Below are positions 52,380 through 61,763 of a stretch of 64,000 nucleotides of DNA, in pieces; the first letter of the stretch is position 1, and every line of letters begins with the position of its first letter. The stretch comes from Paenibacillus donghaensis (GTDB taxonomy: Bacteria > Bacillota > Bacilli > Paenibacillales > Paenibacillaceae). The stretch is from assembly GCF_002192415.1 (NCBI RefSeq), contig NZ_CP021780.1:1612001-1676000 (forward strand), read 5' to 3'. The notes below the pieces were generated by a model, which made no database searches, was not told where the DNA came from, and saw nothing but the letters and a program-made list of their open reading frames with translations. The position numbers and the translations under genes are program-made.

Positions 52380-54647
52380 CTAGGCTCCGGCCTCGCTGTA
52401 GGCTCTGAGCTCGACCACTTCCGCATATCGGCTGCCATTAGTGGATTCGATCACTACCCGGAGGCCGCGCGTCTGCACAGGCTGCTCCAGCCGATGCACC
52501 ACGGTGCGCCGCCGGTTGTTGGTTATCCGCGTTATCTCCTGCCACTCTCCAGAGCCATTCAGGGCTTCCAGCCGGTAATTCCGCACCAGCTCGGGAATCA
52601 CCGTGAATGGGGTGCGGTGATGATGGAGGTTGATCAGATCCTCATTCACATCATCGTTGAAGGTCAGCTGAAGCTCCGCCAGCGCCTGCTCCTGCTGCCA
52701 GGACAGCTCCAGCCATTCCGGCTGGCCCTCCTGCACGGCAGCGGACATCCATTGCTGCGGTCCGCCGAATGGACGGCGGTAGCCGTCAATCACCCGGCCC
52801 GCTGCGAATGCCAAGGTAGGCGATGCCAGGCGGAAGCACAGCGGCTGGCGGGCCTGACCTTGCATCGCCCAGCGCAGCACCAGCTGTTCCATCGAGTGGT
52901 CCTCCAGGTTCTGCGGGGCATGCGGCTGAGCCTTCTTGTAGAAGGTCAGCACGCCACTGAGCGGCTCGGCGGAAATGTGGAGTGTAATCGCTTCGTTGGC
53001 CTTAATGACTACAAATGCATTCTGCGGTTCAGACGGTTGCCACTCCAGGCTAAACCGGACCCATTGCTGCGTGCCGCGCTGCACAGCGGCAGTGGCTGTG
53101 GACAGCAGGGCATGCGGCACATAGTTCTCCTTGCGCCCCGTGTCCCACAGCTCTATAGTGATTTCGCTGTCAGTCTCCGCATCTGCGAGCAGCTCGAACC
53201 CGGAGAAGCCGGGATCGACAGGGAAGAGCAGGGCAACATCCTGCCGCAGCGGGCAGGCGGCCGCAGGGTGCTCCAGCGCCAGCACCGACCGGGTGCTGGA
53301 GGCGCGGACATCGGCCTGGCGGGCCAGATCCAGCGGATCAGCGTTCAGCAGCCCGATGATCGACGCATCCTGGCGCAGCAGGGTCTGCCGCAGCAGCGGC
53401 AGCTGCTGATCATGCAGCTGCCTTGGCGTAATGCCCAGGCGGCTGCTGAGCGCTGCCCCGGTTCCGGCCGCCTCGCCGATCACCGCGCAGGTGGCCATGA
53501 CCCGTGTCGTGCCGAAGGCGACATGGGAAGCGCTGATATCCCGCCCGGCCATCAGCATATTCCGCACATTGGCGGAATACAGCGAACGGAACGGGATGGA
53601 ATAGACGCCATCGGCGTGCTGGTGCTTGGAGCCACTGGCCTCGGCGTACATGCCCTGCGGCGGGTGCAGGTCAATCGACCAGCCGCCGAAGGCCACGCCG
53701 TCCGCGAACTCGCGCTGGGCGATAATGTCATTCTGGTTCAGCACGTAATCGCCGATGAAGCGGCGGTATTCCCGCTTGCCCGGCATTGAGCCGACCCATT
53801 CCAGGGTCATGTTCTCTGCGCTGAACTTGCCGGAGTTCTTGATGTAGTCCCAGATGCCGTAAATAACGGACCACAGTTCGTCACGGATCTTCTCATTGTC
53901 GTGCACCGTATCGTGCTCGCCTCCCCATTCAATCCACCAGTAATGACAACCGGAATCCCCGCTCTGGATCACCCGGCGGATCGGAATGGAGGTTGCGGCG
54001 ATATCCTTGGCGAAGGAAGGCGGCACGAAGTTGACCGGCATCCCGGCATCCTTGGTATAGAACAGCAAAGTGCTGCCAAGCGTAATGTCGTCTGCCACCT
54101 CCGGCGCCCATTCTTCGCCGTATTCGCTGCGGGCTTCCCGACCAAGCGCAAACTTCGCTCCCGCCAGAAATCCGATCAGTCCGTCACCCGTGCAGTCCAG
54201 ATAGAACTTACTCTTGAAGGTAATTCTGCGTTCCGAGCCCATCATCCAGCCGGTTACCGATGTGATGGTGCGGTCAACTTCATCGCCCTGCGCTTGGACC
54301 TCATGCACATCTGTATTGAGAAAAAGTGTGATATTCGGTTCCGCCTTCACCGCTTCAAGCACCACCAAATCCCACAGATAGGGATTGCCTTCAGGGTTGC
54401 GGTACTGATTCTCCACGAACAGCTCACCCATGATTCCGGTTTCACGGGCGTAGCGGTTGATGCCGTGGGCGGTTGCCCCGCAAACCCAGACGCGTACTTC
54501 GCTGCTGGCATTGCCACCCAACACCGGCCGGTTCTGGACCAGGGCCACCGATTGTCCAAGCCTTGCCGCCGCAATGGCAGCGCAGACTCCGGCCAGTCCA
54601 CCCCCTATGACCGTGATCTCATTCTCTATAAGCTCCTCTTTCATCAT
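52380..54647 (-). CDS. FAD-dependent oxidoreductase with a C-terminal beta-sandwich domain
   Basis: 755 residues from ATG 54647 (ATGAGGTGG upstream on its strand; the next codon is also ATG). N-terminal Rossmann motif VIGGGLAGVCAAIAAARLGQ; FAD_oxidored (PF12831-like) blocks follow: NASSEVRVWVCGATAHG, FYLDCTGDGLIGFLAGA, NMLMAGRDISASHVAFGTTRVM. The last roughly 270 residues (from DPLDLARQADVRASSTRS) look like discoidin-type sandwiches. Such enzymes occur near sugar-degradation genes; the substrate is unknown. Divergent from an AraC regulator. Confidence 0.85.
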   Translation of the reverse strand: MMKEELIENEITVIGGGLAGVCAAIAAARLGQSVALVQNRPVLGGNASSEVRVWVCGATAHGINRYARETGIMGELFVENQYRNPEGNPYLWDLVVLEAVKAEPNITLFLNTDVHEVQAQGDEVDRTITSVTGWMMGSERRITFKSKFYLDCTGDGLIGFLAGAKFALGREARSEYGEEWAPEVADDITLGSTLLFYTKDAGMPVNFVPPSFAKDIAATSIPIRRVIQSGDSGCHYWWIEWGGEHDTVHDNEKIRDELWSVIYGIWDYIKNSGKFSAENMTLEWVGSMPGKREYRRFIGDYVLNQNDIIAQREFADGVAFGGWSIDLHPPQGMYAEASGSKHQHADGVYSIPFRSLYSANVRNMLMAGRDISASHVAFGTTRVMATCAVIGEAAGTGAALSSRLGITPRQLHDQQLPLLRQTLLRQDASIIGLLNADPLDLARQADVRASSTRSVLALEHPAAACPLRQDVALLFPVDPGFSGFELLADAETDSEITIELWDTGRKENYVPHALLSTATAAVQRGTQQWVRFSLEWQPSEPQNAFVVIKANEAITLHISAEPLSGVLTFYKKAQPHAPQNLEDHSMEQLVLRWAMQGQARQPLCFRLASPTLAFAAGRVIDGYRRPFGGPQQWMSAAVQEGQPEWLELSWQQEQALAELQLTFNDDVNEDLINLHHHRTPFTVIPELVRNYRLEALNGSGEWQEITRITNNRRRTVVHRLEQPVQTRGLRVVIESTNGSRYAEVVELRAYSEAGA

Positions 54648-54775
54648 CGTCCACCTCATGTTTGGAAGTATTGTACAGCATATCTCTAATTTCATAATGA
54701 ACTTGCCAGTTTACTTTTGAAATACACTATACTATCATTGGGCATATACTTTATTTCATCAAGGTGGGTTGGATC

Positions 54776-55537
54776 ATGGAGCTGCTGAATCATATCTACT
54801 GGAAGCAGAAAGCGCAGTTTGCGCTAGCCAGTGACTGCTATGAGAGTTGGGTAGCTTTTGGCGTGGAAGATGGGACATTCCGTTATGAGATTGCTTCCCA
54901 TTCCGGGAGCGCAGGCTTCGGCGATCTGGTGGTCTGTCCTCCCGGAACGCCATTTGTACGTCAAACGGTCACCCCGTTGACCTTTCATTATTTTCAATTC
55001 AGCTGCTCTGCTGCTGAGGACGGGATAGCGCCGACCGCAGGGATTATCCATATCAACGATACGAAGCGGCTCAGCTCCAATTATGCCTATTTGCGGGAAG
55101 CCGCCGAGGACCACTCTGCCGCAGCGTTAACATGGAAAAGCCACCTGACCACAGATCTGCTGCGGCTGCACCAGCTGGAGAGCGGGCGGGAGGCGCAGCA
55201 GCGGCGGTTCACCGAGGATGCGCTGATGGCGGAAGCCGCCGAGCGGATTGCCGCCCAGGCAGCGGGCGAGCTGAGCCTGCGTGAGCTGGCGCACGCTCTC
55301 GCGTTAAGCCCCGTTCAACTTACACGGCGGTTCCGCGAGGCTTATCAGGAAACACCTTCGGCGTACCTGAAGTCACTGCGTCTGCAGAAGGCCAGAAGTC
55401 TGCTGCAGGAAACGGAGCTGACCTTGGCGCAGATCGCGGAGCGCTGTGGGTACGAGAACGGCTTTTACCTAAGCCGGGTGTTCACGAAGGAGACGGGTGT
55501 CAGTCCGGCGGCTTACCGGCAGCAGCATCGGGTCTAG
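54776..55537 (+). CDS. AraC-family regulator, divergent from the FAD oxidoreductase
   Basis: 253 residues from ATG 54776, 7 bases after AAGGTGGG. The N-terminal cupin-like part includes GDLVVCPPGTPFVRQTVTPLTFHYFQF. The C-terminal double HTH is LSLRELAHALALSPVQLTRRFREAYQETPSAYLKSLRLQKARSLL and LAQIAERCGYENGFYLSRVFTKETGVSPAAYR. The shared 128-base intergenic region suggests it controls the FAD gene. Confidence 0.9.
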   Translation: MELLNHIYWKQKAQFALASDCYESWVAFGVEDGTFRYEIASHSGSAGFGDLVVCPPGTPFVRQTVTPLTFHYFQFSCSAAEDGIAPTAGIIHINDTKRLSSNYAYLREAAEDHSAAALTWKSHLTTDLLRLHQLESGREAQQRRFTEDALMAEAAERIAAQAAGELSLRELAHALALSPVQLTRRFREAYQETPSAYLKSLRLQKARSLLQETELTLAQIAERCGYENGFYLSRVFTKETGVSPAAYRQQHRV

Positions 55538-55673
55538 GGCAGGATCTTGCTCTGCGCTCTATCCCAATAGAACAAATCTGTGCATAACCGTCTCACCGCA
55601 CCGCACTAATGCAACATAACCATACAATTGCTGCAGGACAGGCCTGCCATGGCGGGCAGATGCTATAATAGGA

Positions 55674-55679
55674 GCACTT
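55674..55679 (+). promoter_or_regulatory. Extended -10 promoter element of the YesM/YesN operon
   Basis: TGC-TATAAT, an extended -10, 38 bases before the kinase start. No good -35 is visible at the right distance. A GCCTGCC...GGCGGGC hairpin lies at 55651-55668. Confidence 0.4.
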
Positions 55680-55716
55680 ACGAATGAATGCTATCGGATA
55701 GTTAGGGGGAAACCGG

Positions 55717-57537
55717 ATGAAGCTGCCGGACTGGAAGACGATGCTGCCGCAAAAGCTGAAATACCGGCTGTTTGGCGCTTTTCTGGGGCTGATCCTGCTG
55801 CCCTTCAGCGTGCTGAATGTGTACAATTACCGCCAGATTGAGTCTATGGTCGAGGAGAAGATCAGCCAGCAGAGCCATGAGCAGCTGGTGCAGATGTACG
55901 GCACACTGGAGGACCAGATGAGCATCGCGTTCAAGACGCTGATTTTTCTGGAGCAGGATTCGGTGGTTAGGAATGTGCTGACTGTGCCGGACAGCCGTTC
56001 GCCTCTGGAGAATAAATCGCTGATTGAAGAGAAATTCAAGATGCTGAACAACAGCTTTTTTCTGTATAATCCGTCGGTATATTTTACACTGCTGGATTTT
56101 CATGAGAGCGTATACACGTCTTATTTGCCTAAAAAAGCCCTCCAGTACGCCCCCTACCGCGAACGTTTCCGCCAGCATCTGGGTGAGGGTGCGAGTGAGG
56201 GTGCGGCTGCTGCCCCTGGAGATACCGCAGCAGCGGATTACCAGTGGGACTCCAGGGACGAGAACAATGTGCTGCGCGAAATGTCCTCAAGCCCGTATCT
56301 GCTGTCACTCTACGCCTATATGAAGGATGACAGCGGCCGCCGCTACGGGCTGGCGCGGATCAGCATCGATTATTCCTTCTGGTTCCAGTCTGTGTTGAAG
56401 GATTCGCAGAGCAACCAGGATTATTTCCTGATTACCGGCCATGGGGAGACGGTTGCCCGCTCCTCCAAGGAGGCTTCGCTCTCTGCCGTCATTACCCGGG
56501 AAATTGCGCAGCATCCTGCTGAAGCGTATCTGACAGATCACGAGTCGGGAACCCTGCTCAATTACGTCTATATCGAATCGCTGGACTGGTATATGATTAA
56601 CCGGATTCCGCTGGCTGTGCTTTTTGATGAGATCTCCGGGCTCAAGCAGCGTTATTTCCTGACCTTCTTTGGATTTATGGCAGCGTTTGTGATCATGGCC
56701 TTCATGATCTCCGCCACCTTCACCCGCCCGCTGTCCCATCTGCAGCTCAAGATGAAGGATGTCGTGCGCAAGAATCTCAAGATCCGCATCCCTGAAGGCC
56801 GAAGCCGCGGCGAGGTGCTGGAGCTGACCCGCACCTTCAATACCATGCTGGATGATGCCAACAAGCTGATCGGGCAATTGAAGGCGGAGGAACGCCAGAA
56901 GGAAGCGGTTCATTTCCATATGCTGCTGGCGCAGATGAATCCGCATTTTCTGCTCAATACACTCAATACGATGAAATGGAGTGCGATTCGCAGCGGAAAT
57001 GAGGAAATCTCCGAAATCTGTGTCTCGCTCGGCAAGCTGTTGGAGGTCAGTCTCAACTCGCAGGTGGAGATGGTCTACCTGAAGGACGAGATTGAGCTGG
57101 TGCAGGCCTATCTGCATATCCAGCGCATCCGTTACCAGGGCAGCTTCGAGGTGACTTGTGAGTTCGCCGATGAGCTGGAATACGCACTGGTGCCGAAGCT
57201 GAGCCTGCAGCCGCTGGTGGAGAATGCGATCCGCCATGGAGTAGCCCATCTGCCAGAGCGGGGCAGGATTTGCATAAGGATCTATAAGGCTGACGGCGGC
57301 CGGCTGACGCTGGAGGTGGAGGATAACGGGATCGGCATCGAGCAGTCCCGCCGCCTCCAGATTCCGCGCAGCCGCCCGGGAATCGGACTGTCCAACTTGC
57401 AGGAGCGGCTGCAGCTGCTGTTCAGGCATCAGAGCATCTTCGAGCTGATTGCGCTGGAACCGGGCACGCTGATCCGGTTCAGCATTCCGTTTCTGTTGTC
57501 TACGCCTTATCAGCAGCACCCCACTACCCAAGTTTAA
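55717..57537 (+). CDS. YesM-type sensor histidine kinase
   Basis: 606 residues. TM1 (about 18-38), an extracellular sensor (about 39-310), TM2 (about 311-333), HAMP, then a His_kinase domain with the phosphorylated His410 in QMNPHFLLNTLNTMKW. An ATPase with VENAIRHGV, EDNGIGIE and GIGLSNLQERL follows. LytS/YesM kinases sense extracellular sugars or binding-protein complexes. A Gly/Ala/Glu-rich insert at about 153-175 is unusual. The response-regulator gene begins 13 bases after its stop. Confidence 0.93.
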   Translation: MKLPDWKTMLPQKLKYRLFGAFLGLILLPFSVLNVYNYRQIESMVEEKISQQSHEQLVQMYGTLEDQMSIAFKTLIFLEQDSVVRNVLTVPDSRSPLENKSLIEEKFKMLNNSFFLYNPSVYFTLLDFHESVYTSYLPKKALQYAPYRERFRQHLGEGASEGAAAAPGDTAAADYQWDSRDENNVLREMSSSPYLLSLYAYMKDDSGRRYGLARISIDYSFWFQSVLKDSQSNQDYFLITGHGETVARSSKEASLSAVITREIAQHPAEAYLTDHESGTLLNYVYIESLDWYMINRIPLAVLFDEISGLKQRYFLTFFGFMAAFVIMAFMISATFTRPLSHLQLKMKDVVRKNLKIRIPEGRSRGEVLELTRTFNTMLDDANKLIGQLKAEERQKEAVHFHMLLAQMNPHFLLNTLNTMKWSAIRSGNEEISEICVSLGKLLEVSLNSQVEMVYLKDEIELVQAYLHIQRIRYQGSFEVTCEFADELEYALVPKLSLQPLVENAIRHGVAHLPERGRICIRIYKADGGRLTLEVEDNGIGIEQSRRLQIPRSRPGIGLSNLQERLQLLFRHQSIFELIALEPGTLIRFSIPFLLSTPYQQHPTTQV

Positions 57538-57550
57538 GGAGGAATCAGCG

Positions 57551-58456
57551 ATGTGGAATGTTCTTCTTGTGGAGGATGAAGTGTTCGTCAGGGAGTCGGT
57601 CCGGGAGATCATTCAATGGGAGGAGCTTGGTTTCCGCGTGGTCGGAGAGTCCGGGAACGGGGTGGAGGCGCTGGAGCTGATCCATCGTCTTAAGCCGGAT
57701 CTGGTGCTGGCCGACATTATCATGCCAGGCATGGACGGAATTGAACTGCTGAAGCAGACCCGGCAGGCCGGACTGTCTGCCAAGTTCGTAATGCTGACCT
57801 GCATGGGCGAATTCGAATATGTCCGCCAGGCTATGGAATACGGCGCTTCCAACTACATTCTGAAGCTGTCGATGAGCGTCAATTCGCTGCGGGATACGCT
57901 GCGCAAGGTGAGCGCCGAGCTGGATGAACGGGCAGGGAAGCAGGGCCACGGCACGGAAGCCGCCGCCGCAGTTGGTGAACGTTCGGGGCCACGCCGCAGC
58001 TCAGCCGATGACATTCATCCGGTAGCTGAGGAGGGTGAGGGGGTTGAAGTTGAGGCTGACGATGAGGCCGGTCTTCAAGCGCACGCAACAGCACCCGCCC
58101 ACTCCGGCTTCCAGCCGCTGCAGGAGCCGGTGGTTAGCCATCCTGAGATCAGCAAGATCATTGAGTTCATCGGCCGCCATTTCGATCAGGATATCACGGT
58201 CAAGTCCATGTCGCGATATGTGATGATGGGGGAGAATTATATCAGCGCCCTGTTCAAGAAGAAAACCGGCCATACGCTGATCCATTATTTGCATGGCGTG
58301 CGGATGGAGAAGGCGGCAGAGCTGCTGCGCGGCAGTGATCTGGCGGTTCAGGAGATCGGCCACCGGGTCGGCTTCGCCAATGATAATTATTTCATCAAAA
58401 TATTCAAGCGCTGGACGGGAGTTACCCCAAGCCAATACCGTCACCGGGCGCCGTAG
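57551..58456 (+). CDS. YesN-type AraC response regulator
   Basis: 301 residues, ATG 57551 with AGGAGGAAT upstream. The receiver has EDE near residue 9, the phosphorylated Asp55 in VLADIIMPGMDG and Lys near 106. A low-complexity linker (about 140-195: Ala, Glu, Gly, His rich) replaces the long middle region of ordinary YesN (500 residues or more). The C-terminal AraC double HTH is complete (ITVKSMSRYVMMGENYISALFKKKTGHTL, VQEIGHRVGFANDNYFIKIFKRWTGVTPSQYR). It probably activates the sugar transporter genes after it. Confidence 0.92.
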   Translation: MWNVLLVEDEVFVRESVREIIQWEELGFRVVGESGNGVEALELIHRLKPDLVLADIIMPGMDGIELLKQTRQAGLSAKFVMLTCMGEFEYVRQAMEYGASNYILKLSMSVNSLRDTLRKVSAELDERAGKQGHGTEAAAAVGERSGPRRSSADDIHPVAEEGEGVEVEADDEAGLQAHATAPAHSGFQPLQEPVVSHPEISKIIEFIGRHFDQDITVKSMSRYVMMGENYISALFKKKTGHTLIHYLHGVRMEKAAELLRGSDLAVQEIGHRVGFANDNYFIKIFKRWTGVTPSQYRHRAP

Positions 58457-58613
58457 CCCATAGAATAAATCTGTGTGTGATCTGACCCTGGGAAATCCCG
58501 CATATTTGTTCCGTCAGGAAGGTGGATTTGTTGCTTATAAGCAGCGCCGGGTCCCTGCTACGATGAACAGGAAGAAACAATCCACTTCAGAATCAGGGAG
58601 GTCTCAGGAGCTT

Positions 58614-59933
58614 ATGGGAACTAAAAAAAGATTGGCTGTACGGATCATGGCAAGCGTGCTGCTGCTCGGTATGCTGGGCGGCTGTGGCGGGAACAACCAG
58701 GCAGGTAACGAGAGCGGGAGCGGCAATGCAGGCGGCGACAAGGTCAAGCTGACGATGTGGGGGGCTGTGCCGCCGGAGAACGGGCCGCAGGAGGTAGTGG
58801 ATAACTGGAACAAGGAGCATCCCGATGTCCAGGTGGAGTATGTGCGCTTCGTCAATGATGATGACGGCAATCTCAAGCTGGACACCGCGCTGTCCACCGG
58901 CCAGAATGTGGATCTGTTCGTCAATTATACGCTCACCAATCTGGATAAACGCGTGAAAGGCGGCACCGCGCTCGATCTGGGTGAATTCAGTGACTACAAT
59001 ATTGATGAGAAGATGGGGACGGACGCCGCTTCCTGGAAGATTGACGACAAATACTATGGCATGCCTACGAAGAAGAATGCGCAGTTCATCGCCGTGAACA
59101 AGGAAGCGCTGGATCAGGCGGGGCTGGCTCTTCCCAAGGCCTGGACCTGGGATGAAGCGAGGGAATATGCTGTGAAGCTGAAAGCGGAGGGGTTCAAATA
59201 TGGCCTGGTGCAGCACACCACCCCGTTCGTGGACTCACTGGACTCGGTGATGGTCAAGAATGGCTACGTTAAGCCGGATGGCAGCTCCAATATGGATGAT
59301 CCGCTGGTGACGAAGTGGCTGGAGACCTTGAACGGGATGATGAAGGAAGACCTGACTACACCGCCGCTCGGCGAGCAGCTGACCTCCAAGATGCCGGTGG
59401 AGAATATGTTCCTCTCCGGCGAAGCGGCGATGATCAACATCGGCGAATGGCTGCTGCGCAGCTCGAATAACATGACGGAGTTCCCGCGTGAATTCAAGAT
59501 TGCGTTTGCGCCGATTCCGCGATTGACCGAGAATGAGGCGGATTTCATCAAAAGCGGCGGCCTCGGCGATCTCATCTCCATCAATGCGAAGTCTAAGCAT
59601 AAAGATGCGGCCTGGGAATTCCTGAAGTGGTATGCGGACGGCGGCATGATTCCGATGGCCGCAGGCGGCCGCCTGCCGTCCTCGAATGCGGTGGATCAGC
59701 AGACCGCCATTGAGCATCTGCTGGGCGACCATGCCGATACCTATGACAAGGAGTCGCTGGAATTTATGCTTTACGGCGACAAGACGCCAACCTTTGTGCG
59801 CGGCATTGCCCAGGAGGTCGTCGATATGCGGGCTCAGGAATATGAGAAGTATTTCCTCGGCAACCAGACCGCAGCAGAGACCGTGCAGAATATGGTCAAA
59901 CGCCACAATGGGTGGCTGAAGCAGAATCCATAA
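58614..59933 (+). CDS. Sugar ABC transporter substrate-binding lipoprotein
   Basis: 439 residues from ATG 58614 (AGGAG 3 bases and GGGAGG 12 bases upstream). Earlier starts to 58473 would put a long non-signal stretch ahead. Lipobox GMLGGCGG with Cys24, then the mature start KLTMWGAVPPENGPQEVVDN typical of family 1 binding proteins. It follows the YesM/YesN genes and precedes two permeases, the normal CUT1 order. The ligand is an oligosaccharide, identity unknown. Confidence 0.92.
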   Translation: MGTKKRLAVRIMASVLLLGMLGGCGGNNQAGNESGSGNAGGDKVKLTMWGAVPPENGPQEVVDNWNKEHPDVQVEYVRFVNDDDGNLKLDTALSTGQNVDLFVNYTLTNLDKRVKGGTALDLGEFSDYNIDEKMGTDAASWKIDDKYYGMPTKKNAQFIAVNKEALDQAGLALPKAWTWDEAREYAVKLKAEGFKYGLVQHTTPFVDSLDSVMVKNGYVKPDGSSNMDDPLVTKWLETLNGMMKEDLTTPPLGEQLTSKMPVENMFLSGEAAMINIGEWLLRSSNNMTEFPREFKIAFAPIPRLTENEADFIKSGGLGDLISINAKSKHKDAAWEFLKWYADGGMIPMAAGGRLPSSNAVDQQTAIEHLLGDHADTYDKESLEFMLYGDKTPTFVRGIAQEVVDMRAQEYEKYFLGNQTAAETVQNMVKRHNGWLKQNP

Positions 59934-59971
59934 AATAATAATGGGATAATATGTAGTTTATTTCCAGTCAG

Positions 59972-60007
59972 AAACAGCAGGCCTCCGCATAAGGGGGTCT
60001 GCTGTTT
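59972..60007 (+). terminator. Terminator after the binding-protein gene
   Basis: AAACAGCAGGCCTCC and GGGGGTCTGCTGTTT, 15-base arms with one G-T pair and one mismatch. Partial termination here would yield more binding protein than permease, as is common in such operons. Confidence 0.75.
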
Positions 60008-60077
60008 GGCGTTCGCTGGCATAACGCCAGCTGTCCCGAAAAGAATGATGAAGCCGACCGAAGTACAAGATATCCAG

Positions 60078-60455
60078 GTCTTGCGCATTCCGAAGGAACA
60101 GCCTGCCTTTGCCCTTAAGGTCTTGCGCATTCCGAAGGAACAGCCTGTCTTTGCGCTTCAGGTCTTGCGCATTCCGAAGGAACAGCCCGCCTTTGCGCTT
60201 CAGGTCTTGCGCATTCCGAAGGAACAGCCCGCCTTTGCGCTTCAGGTCTTGCGCATTCCGAAGGAACAGCCCGCCTTTGCGATCCAGGTCTTGCGCATTC
60301 CGAAGGAACAGCCGGCTTTTGCGCTTCAGGTCTTGCGCATTCCGAAGGAACAGCCCGCCTTTGCGCTTCAGGTCTTGCGCATTCCGAAGGAACAGCCCGT
60401 CTTTGCTCTTAAGGTTTTGCGCATTCCGAAGGAACAGCCCGTCTTTGACTGTAGT
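60078..60455. repeat. Nine tandem 42-base repeats between binding-protein and permease genes
   Basis: Units start at 60078, 60120, 60162, 60204, 60246, 60288, 60330, 60372 and 60414. The consensus starts GTCTTGCGCATTCCGAAGGA, continues ACAGCCCGCCTTTGCGCTTC and ends AG. Variation is a few bases per unit. Since 42 is a multiple of three, at least two plus-strand frames stay open (unit VLRIPKEQPAFALQ from ATG 60006). There is no ribosome binding site for it and no signal peptide, so coding is doubtful. Confidence 0.85.
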
Positions 60456-60831
60456 CCCCGGCCGAGCATCCCGTCAGGGATAGTCGGCCAACATCAGCAG
60501 CGTCCAAGCGGTCCCGCAGGGATAAGCGATCCTACCACCAAAGCCCCCTAATCACAGTACCGCCAGACTCCTTCGCCAAACTTGCAGGTGTCCAGAGGGT
60601 GCAACCCTTTGGGGCCCTCCCTTGGAAGGGAGGGTTTGGGAGGGATCGAAAGTGGTTTGGGAGGGATCGACGTGTTTTAACGATAGAACATTTCCACAGC
60701 TTTTTCTACTGGCGGTACTCTCGGCAAATGCATACTTTTGTGGCATCAGCTCGGTGGTTATGTTCCTTATGCCGCCGGGAACGGCTTGCTACACTGAAAG
60801 GGAGATCAAGCAGACAGGAGTGGGAGTAACA
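60456..60831. other. Non-coding region before the first permease
   Basis: Holds a CCCTCCCTT-GG-AAGGGAGGG hairpin (60615-60634) and a direct repeat GTTTGGGAGGGATCGA at 60634 and 60655. No gene is supported. The permease promoter is probably between 60690 and 60790. Confidence 0.5.
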
Positions 60832-61713
60832 ATGAATAAATCATGGATGAAGCGGCAGAGCCGGCTGGGCTACCTGTTTATCGGGCCGAATATGCTGGGT
60901 GTGCTGTTGTTTTTCATCATACCGGCGGCGTATTCCTTTTATCTGATGTTTACGGACTACCGGTTTATGGACCCGGATACGAACTTTGTGGGCTTGGCGA
61001 ATATAAGGCGGATGCTGGGCGACGAGATCTTCTATGTGGCGCTCCGCAACACCTTTATCTTCCTGCTGGCTGTGCCGGTGTCCATTCTGCTGTCCTTTCT
61101 AGTAGCTGTGGCGCTGAACAAATCCGTCTATCTGCAAAAAACACTACGGGCGCTCTATTTCATGCCCTACATTACGAGCGGTGTAGCCATCGCCTTCGTC
61201 TGGATGCTGCTGTTCCAGCCGACCTCGGGTCCGATCAACGGATTCCTGCAAGGCATTGGCATTGCCCATCCGCCTGGCTGGCTGTCAACTACGGAATCCT
61301 CCATGTATGCCATCGACATCATCTGGATCTGGTTTATGCTCGGCTACAACATGATCATCTACCTGGCCGCGCTGCAGGAAATTCCGGAAGAGCTGCTGGA
61401 GGCGGCACGAATCGACGGGGCGCGCCCGCTGCAGACCTTGCTCCGGATCATCTGGCCACTGGTAAGCCCAACCACCTTCCTGCTGCTGATTACCGGACTG
61501 ATCATGACGATCAAGAACTTCGGCATTATTCAGGCCATTACCCAAGGCGGCCCCGGAAACAGCACGACCGTGCTCTCTCTGTTCATCTACCAGAACGCCT
61601 TCCGTTATTACGAGATGGGGTATGCGGCAGCCATCAGCTGGGCGCTGTTTGTAATCATTATGATTTTTACCGTGCTGCAGTGGCTTGGACAGAAACGCTG
61701 GGTTCATTATTAA
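60832..61713 (+). CDS. Sugar ABC transporter permease, MalF/UgpA type
   Basis: 293 residues from ATG 60832 (AGGAGTGGGAG upstream); the frame extends to 60622 without a site. Six membrane helices, with the EAA loop EELLEAARIDGARPLQTLLRIIWPLV. Partner of the MalG-type permease at 61872 and of the binding protein before the tandem repeats. The ATPase is not encoded here. Confidence 0.93.
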   Translation: MNKSWMKRQSRLGYLFIGPNMLGVLLFFIIPAAYSFYLMFTDYRFMDPDTNFVGLANIRRMLGDEIFYVALRNTFIFLLAVPVSILLSFLVAVALNKSVYLQKTLRALYFMPYITSGVAIAFVWMLLFQPTSGPINGFLQGIGIAHPPGWLSTTESSMYAIDIIWIWFMLGYNMIIYLAALQEIPEELLEAARIDGARPLQTLLRIIWPLVSPTTFLLLITGLIMTIKNFGIIQAITQGGPGNSTTVLSLFIYQNAFRYYEMGYAAAISWALFVIIMIFTVLQWLGQKRWVHY

Positions 61714-61763
61714 GCTCAGGAGCACATGGGACGGGCAGATGTAAAACTGATTGTTATATAAGA

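Noticed and set aside
53131..53789. Long plus-strand frames opposite the FAD oxidoreductase gene
   Set aside because: Antisense shadows of a GC-rich gene; no start signals and no domain features. The same holds for long antisense frames opposite hisS, dbpA, yesM-type, permease and M20 genes.
60078..60455. CRISPR array
   Set aside because: The units are contiguous with no unique spacers, and no cas genes are nearby.
60006..60551. A 181-codon frame made mostly of the unit VLRIPKEQPAFALQ
   Set aside because: The frame exists because 42 is divisible by three and another frame is open as well. There is no ribosome binding site or signal peptide, and the frame begins in the terminator after the binding-protein gene. 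Treated as a DNA repeat.
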